From an uncultured Eubacterium sp. (lineage in GTDB: Bacteria; Bacillota; Clostridia; Lachnospirales; CAG-274): 18,569 bases of DNA. A program made the translations under genes and the position numbers. Below the pieces are notes generated by a model. That model made no database searches and was not told the DNA's origin. It was given only the letters and a program-made list of their open reading frames with translations. Location: the NCBI GenBank assembly GCA_900545305.1, contig UQYD01000038.1, forward strand, positions 1-18,569. The letters are read 5' to 3'. Of the stretch, positions 14,876 to 18,569 are shown piece by piece (the stretch's first letter is position 1; each line of letters begins with the position of its first letter).

Positions 14876-17211
14876 TGATAAGTGCAGTTTTATTTATAAC
14901 ATTTTTCATTTTATTGATATTAAATATACCTATTGCTATTTGCTTAGGTTTATCATCTGTTGCTGCAATTTTGTATTCTGGTACATCTTTAAATATAGTA
15001 GCAACAAATATGTATTCCGGAATAAGCAAGTTTTTACTTCTTGCCATTCCATTCTTCGTATTATCTGGTAATATTATGGCAAAGGCCGGTATTTCAAAGA
15101 GACTTATCAAGTTTGTAGATACTTGTGTTGGTCATAGACGTGGTGGCCTTGCTATTGTATGTATCATAGTTGCTTGTTTCTTTGGTGCAATATCAGGTTC
15201 AGGTCCTGCAACAGTTGCTGCCTTAGGTGCAGTATTAATTCCAGCTATGGTAGAAAAAGGTGGCTTTTCTGCTCCTTTTGCTACTGCATTAATGGCTACT
15301 TCAAGTTCAGTAGCTATTGTAATCCCACCAAGTATTGCTTTCGTAGTTTATGCCTCTATTACTGGTGTTTCTATAAGTGATATGTTTATGGCTGGTATTG
15401 TTCCAGGTATTTTATTAGGCGTAGCTCTTATTGTTGTAGTAATGATTGAGGCTAGAAGAAAAGGTGTTCAGCCATGTGAGAAAAAAGCCTCTGCAAAGGA
15501 AAGATGGTTAGCTTTTAAAGATGCTTTCTGGGGTTTTCTTATGCCTGTAATTATCTTAGGTGGTATTTACGGTAGTGTATTTACTCCAACAGAAGCTGCT
15601 GCTGTATCTGTAGTATATGGCTTATTTGTAGGTATGGTAATTTACAAAGAAGTTAAGGTTAAGGATTTATTTGGCATACTTATTGAGTCAGCAAAAACAA
15701 CTGGTGGTATAATGCTCATCGTTGCTGCTGCTACCCTTTTCTCTTTTGTATGTACACAGTTTGGTATTTCTCAGGCAGCATCAGGATTATTAGGTAGTGT
15801 TGCTAAGAACCAATTTACATTCTTACTTATTGTAAATATAATATTCCTTATAGCCGGTTGCTTCATTGATGCTAACTCTGCTATGTATATATTCATTCCT
15901 ATTATGTTACCTGTTTGTAAATCTTTAGGTTATGACGTTGTAGCTTTTGGTGTTGTTGCAACTGTAAACCTTGCTATTGGACAGGTTACTCCACCAGTTG
16001 GTGTAAATCTTTTCGTTGCAATAAGTATTAAGATTAAAGAAGGTTTAAGTGTAACTTTACAACAAATATCTAAGGCTGTTGTTCCTATGATTGCAGCTTC
16101 TCTTGCTGTTTTACTTATTGTTACATATATTCCAGTTGTATCTTACGGTTTACCTAAACTCTTAGATGAAGACGGTGCATATACAGGTAATAAAGGTGTA
16201 GTTTCTTCTCAATCTTCAGTTAATGACGATAGTGAATTTACTATCGGTGATTACAGCAACTTAGATTGGAAAGAACAGACTTGGAACTTTACTTGCTCTA
16301 CTACTGAAACAAGTACATGGGCTGAAGGTGGTAGAATGTTCGGTAAACTTATGGAACAGGCTACAGGTGGCAAAATCAAAGTTAATGTTTATGCTGCTGA
16401 CCAGTTGACTAATGGTAATCAGTCTGAAGGTATACAGGCTCTTATGGACGGTGACCCTGTTCAGATTTCTATGCATTCAAACCTTATATATTCTAGTTTT
16501 GACCCTAGATTTAATGTTGTTTCTTTACCATTTATATTTAATTCTCCACAAGAAGCAGATGCTAAACTTGACGGAGCTGGTGGCAAAAAACTTGATGAAA
16601 TACTTTCATCTTATGGCTTACATTGTATGGGTATGGCTGAAAACGGATTTAGAGAACTTACAAATAGTAAACGCCCTGTAAAGAGTGTTGATGATATTAA
16701 AAATCTTAAAATTCGTGTTGCCGGTTCTAATCTTCTTATGAAGTGTTATGAACTTTGGGGTGCTGACGGTACAAATATGAACTGGTCTGAAACATATACT
16801 GCATTACAGCAGAATACTGTTGATGGTCAGGAAAATCCATTACCTGCTATTGATGCTGCTAGTGTACAGGAAGTACAAAAGTATGTTTCAATGTGGAATG
16901 CAAATTACGATTGTTTATTCTTCTGTATTAATCAGAAAATTTATGACGAACTTACTCCTGAACAACAAAAGGTTGTTGATGAATGTGGTAAACTTGCTGT
17001 TGAATACGAAAGAAAGATTAATCGTTCTGGGGATAGCGAAATCCTTAATAGATGGGCAACAGAAAATGGTGTTGAAATCACTAAATATGAAGATATGGAT
17101 ATAGATTCATTTAAAAATGCTGTTGCTGATGTGCCAAATTGGTATGTAAATGAACTTAAAAATCAAGGCTATGAGGATGCTCAAGAATTAGTTGATGCTT
17201 TTATAAAATAG
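14875..17211 (+). CDS. TRAP transporter fusion: DctM permease joined to DctP substrate-binding domain
   Basis: A 778-residue protein made of two subunits that are normally separate. Residues 1 to about 428 are a complete DctM (about 11-12 helices), with both repeat signatures: GAISGSGPATVAALG (104-118), and GCFIDANSAMYIFIPIMLP (328-346) with GQVTPPVGVN (369-378). After the last helix (about 405-425) comes a polar linker (about 429-467), then a DctP-type binding domain (about 468-778). That domain has the Arg614 of LKIRV that pairs with a substrate carboxylate, and GQENPL (651-656). It has no signal peptide or lipobox of its own; the permease's last helix would have to export it. No separate dctP is present, and a terminator follows. 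The substrate is probably a carboxylate of unknown identity. The whole length is in one unbroken frame. Confidence 0.9.
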   Translation: MISAVLFITFFILLILNIPIAICLGLSSVAAILYSGTSLNIVATNMYSGISKFLLLAIPFFVLSGNIMAKAGISKRLIKFVDTCVGHRRGGLAIVCIIVACFFGAISGSGPATVAALGAVLIPAMVEKGGFSAPFATALMATSSSVAIVIPPSIAFVVYASITGVSISDMFMAGIVPGILLGVALIVVVMIEARRKGVQPCEKKASAKERWLAFKDAFWGFLMPVIILGGIYGSVFTPTEAAAVSVVYGLFVGMVIYKEVKVKDLFGILIESAKTTGGIMLIVAAATLFSFVCTQFGISQAASGLLGSVAKNQFTFLLIVNIIFLIAGCFIDANSAMYIFIPIMLPVCKSLGYDVVAFGVVATVNLAIGQVTPPVGVNLFVAISIKIKEGLSVTLQQISKAVVPMIAASLAVLLIVTYIPVVSYGLPKLLDEDGAYTGNKGVVSSQSSVNDDSEFTIGDYSNLDWKEQTWNFTCSTTETSTWAEGGRMFGKLMEQATGGKIKVNVYAADQLTNGNQSEGIQALMDGDPVQISMHSNLIYSSFDPRFNVVSLPFIFNSPQEADAKLDGAGGKKLDEILSSYGLHCMGMAENGFRELTNSKRPVKSVDDIKNLKIRVAGSNLLMKCYELWGADGTNMNWSETYTALQQNTVDGQENPLPAIDAASVQEVQKYVSMWNANYDCLFFCINQKIYDELTPEQQKVVDECGKLAVEYERKINRSGDSEILNRWATENGVEITKYEDMDIDSFKNAVADVPNWYVNELKNQGYEDAQELVDAFIK

Positions 17212-17216
17212 CCATA

Positions 17217-17256
17217 AAAAAATAGGTACTGTTCAAAAGAGCAGTACCTATTTTTT
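17217..17256. terminator. Bidirectional terminator between TRAP operon and jetD
   Basis: A perfect 15-bp stem (17217-17231 with 17242-17256) with a 10-base loop and A/T tracts on both sides. It begins 6 bases after the TRAP gene stop. The last base pairs overlap the stop codon of the convergent jetD gene, so it serves both transcription units. Confidence 0.9.
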
Positions 17257-18460
17257 AAATTAAGAAGATTTCTTGTTCTATTGCTTTTTTATTCAAGATA
17301 ATATTTTCAATTACATCATAAAAAAGTTCATATTTATTATTATTTAATAGTTCTTTTAATAAATCTAAATACTTATTATCTTTATCTAATCCACTATTCA
17401 AATACTTTCTATACTCTACTACTCCCATATTTAAAGGCTTAAGATTTGGAATTATATTTTCTTTTAATCTAACAAACATTTTAAATCCACCTAAATCAAT
17501 ATCACCCCAAAAATATACTTGCATATTGCTGTCAATAGCCTCATTTATTTTTTCAAAAAATCTAGCTTTTTTAGGGCTATAAAATCCTCCGTGGAATATA
17601 ACAAGTTCATTCTCTTTTTTATGAAGAATATAATCATAGTAATTAGTTCTATTTTCTATAAATATAATTGTTTTTATATTGTTTAGTTCAATTCCCTTGA
17701 TGTTATCAATAAAATAACAATTTAGAGCAGCACCTGACACAAAAACAGAGCAATCTAATATTTCATTTGGTGTAAAAATATTACAATTACCAGAAAATTC
17801 AATCATTTCGGGCTTATCCATAATGCCTATTTGCAGTAATATTTCATATTCTGATATTTCATATTTTTGTTTTTTTATTGTAGATTCATAATTTTTAATA
17901 ATAGTAAGTATACGATTTTTATACTTCTTTTCAAAAATTTTAGAATTACTATAACATTTAATACTAAATGTTCTTATATACATAGGCTCTTTTATCTTAT
18001 CAATTTTGTCCAAAGCAATTAAAATATCTTCAATAAATTTAATATCTTCGTTGAATATATCCTTTGTTTTTCTTTTATTACGTATATAATTAAGATAATA
18101 ATATAAATAGTCTAAAATCCAATCAGTACTTATATAGGAGATGTACCTTTTAATTATATCTATTTTTGCTTGTAGTATATCTCCTATAAATACTCGATTT
18201 AATATATTATAGATTTCTCTAATATTATCTTCATTAAGACGCACTTCTTCTATTAAAAGTCCACTTCTGCCTTTTTCCCACTTAAAGTCTATTATATTTT
18301 GCTCTTTAAGATTATTTAGTACACTATTACATTCTTCCCTTTCGTAATATTCGGCATTCCTATACTGTATAAAATCTTTGTCTAATTTTAAAACCAATCT
18401 TTTTTTATTATCTTCATATTTTTCAATTAATTTGGTCAGTATTTCATCTGCTATCTTCAA
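17255..18460 (-). CDS. jetD: Wadjet defence nuclease subunit JetD (Toprim, DUF2220)
   Basis: A 401-residue protein. The N-terminal half (about 1-200) is helical and charged, probably the DUF3322-like DNA-binding arm. The C-terminal half (about 215-401) is a DUF2220 Toprim-like domain: catalytic Glu269 in IIFIENRTNY, the HGGFYSP loop (290-296), and the metal-binding Asp320/Asp322 in YFWGDIDLGGF. In Wadjet, JetABC form an SMC-like motor that extrudes DNA loops and JetD cuts small circular plasmids. The start is a TTG at 18460, with AAGGAG (18471-18476) 10 bases upstream; no in-frame ATG occurs until far into the protein. The gene overlaps the upstream gene by 17 bases, as expected within a jetABCD operon, and its stop lies in the terminator. 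Confidence 0.85.
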   Translation of the reverse strand: MKIADEILTKLIEKYEDNKKRLVLKLDKDFIQYRNAEYYEREECNSVLNNLKEQNIIDFKWEKGRSGLLIEEVRLNEDNIREIYNILNRVFIGDILQAKIDIIKRYISYISTDWILDYLYYYLNYIRNKRKTKDIFNEDIKFIEDILIALDKIDKIKEPMYIRTFSIKCYSNSKIFEKKYKNRILTIIKNYESTIKKQKYEISEYEILLQIGIMDKPEMIEFSGNCNIFTPNEILDCSVFVSGAALNCYFIDNIKGIELNNIKTIIFIENRTNYYDYILHKKENELVIFHGGFYSPKKARFFEKINEAIDSNMQVYFWGDIDLGGFKMFVRLKENIIPNLKPLNMGVVEYRKYLNSGLDKDNKYLDLLKELLNNNKYELFYDVIENIILNKKAIEQEIFLI

Positions 18461-18569
18461 GTTTACTCAACTCCTTATCAAAATCGTAGACATCAATATT
18501 TCTTCCTTCTCGATATAGAAGAAGTGTTTTATCAGCTTTTGTAGATATATCTGCAATTTTATTTTCAGG
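18444..18569 (-). CDS. jetC: 3' end of an SMC-like ATPase gene, probably jetC
   Basis: The frame is open from the window edge to a TGA at 18444-18446 and gives 41 residues of a C-terminus, starting PENKIADISTKADKTLLLYR. Its pattern (a PP/PE-x-K-I segment, a D-x-T-L-x-x-x-R strand, a last strand, and a charged tail) fits the end of SbcC/MukB-like ATPases just after the Walker B region. It lies directly upstream of, and overlaps, jetD by 17 bases, where jetC is expected in Wadjet operons. The assignment relies mostly on this position; no ATPase motif is inside the window. Confidence 0.65.
   Translation of the reverse strand, partial: PENKIADISTKADKTLLLYREGRNIDVYDFDKELSKLEDSR

Noticed and set aside
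1..18569. tRNA, rRNA, CRISPR arrays and insertion sequences
   Set aside because: Reading all intergenic gaps on both strands showed no cloverleaf, regularly spaced repeats, transposase or terminal inverted repeats.

Overview
The window is AT-rich (roughly one third G+C) and reads like a chromosome segment of an anaerobic low-GC Bacillota, most likely class Clostridia. The evidence is SD-rich, tightly overlapping operons, an agr-type quorum-sensing cassette whose peptide ends in the clostridial PEMPEEL tail, and a molybdenum hydroxylase with its selenium accessory genes. No RNA gene, insertion sequence or CRISPR array was found, and no gap between genes exceeds about 200 bases.

Left part, 1-11257: a locus for a selenium-dependent molybdenum hydroxylase (SDMH). 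A minus-strand operon (4592 to 21) runs moaA, a MOSC-domain gene, mogA, an XdhC-like gene, yqeB and a MoeA-like gene, for pterin synthesis and cofactor maturation. It diverges from a plus-strand operon (4702 to 7711) of selD, yedF, an EF2568-type cysteine desulfurase and a DUF3343 gene, which should supply the labile selenium. That operon converges, across a bidirectional terminator, on a minus-strand operon (11257 to 7762) for the FAD, 2x[2Fe-2S] and molybdenum subunits of the hydroxylase. SelA, SelB and tRNA-Sec are not in the window, which fits the 'orphan selD' pattern known for SDMHs. However, the MoeA-like gene ends at a UGA followed in frame by five codons that resemble the rest of the family's usual tail.

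Middle part, 11383-14230: a complete minus-strand agr system in the order response regulator, GHKL sensor kinase, agrB, agrD, then a terminator. agrD encodes only 45 residues and is easily missed. Its predicted ring residue is serine instead of the usual cysteine, so the signal would be a lactone similar to that of Staphylococcus intermedius. Two identical 10-bp direct repeats 21 bp apart, just upstream of agrB, look like the LytTR operator for autoinduction.

Right part, 14288-18569: a plus-strand TRAP transporter operon with a strong promoter. It has a DctQ gene and an unusual 778-residue protein joining the DctM permease to a C-terminal DctP substrate-binding domain; no separate binding protein is present. 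It converges, across another bidirectional terminator, on jetD and the 3' end of an SMC-like gene (probably jetC), the end of a Wadjet anti-plasmid defence operon that continues past the window.
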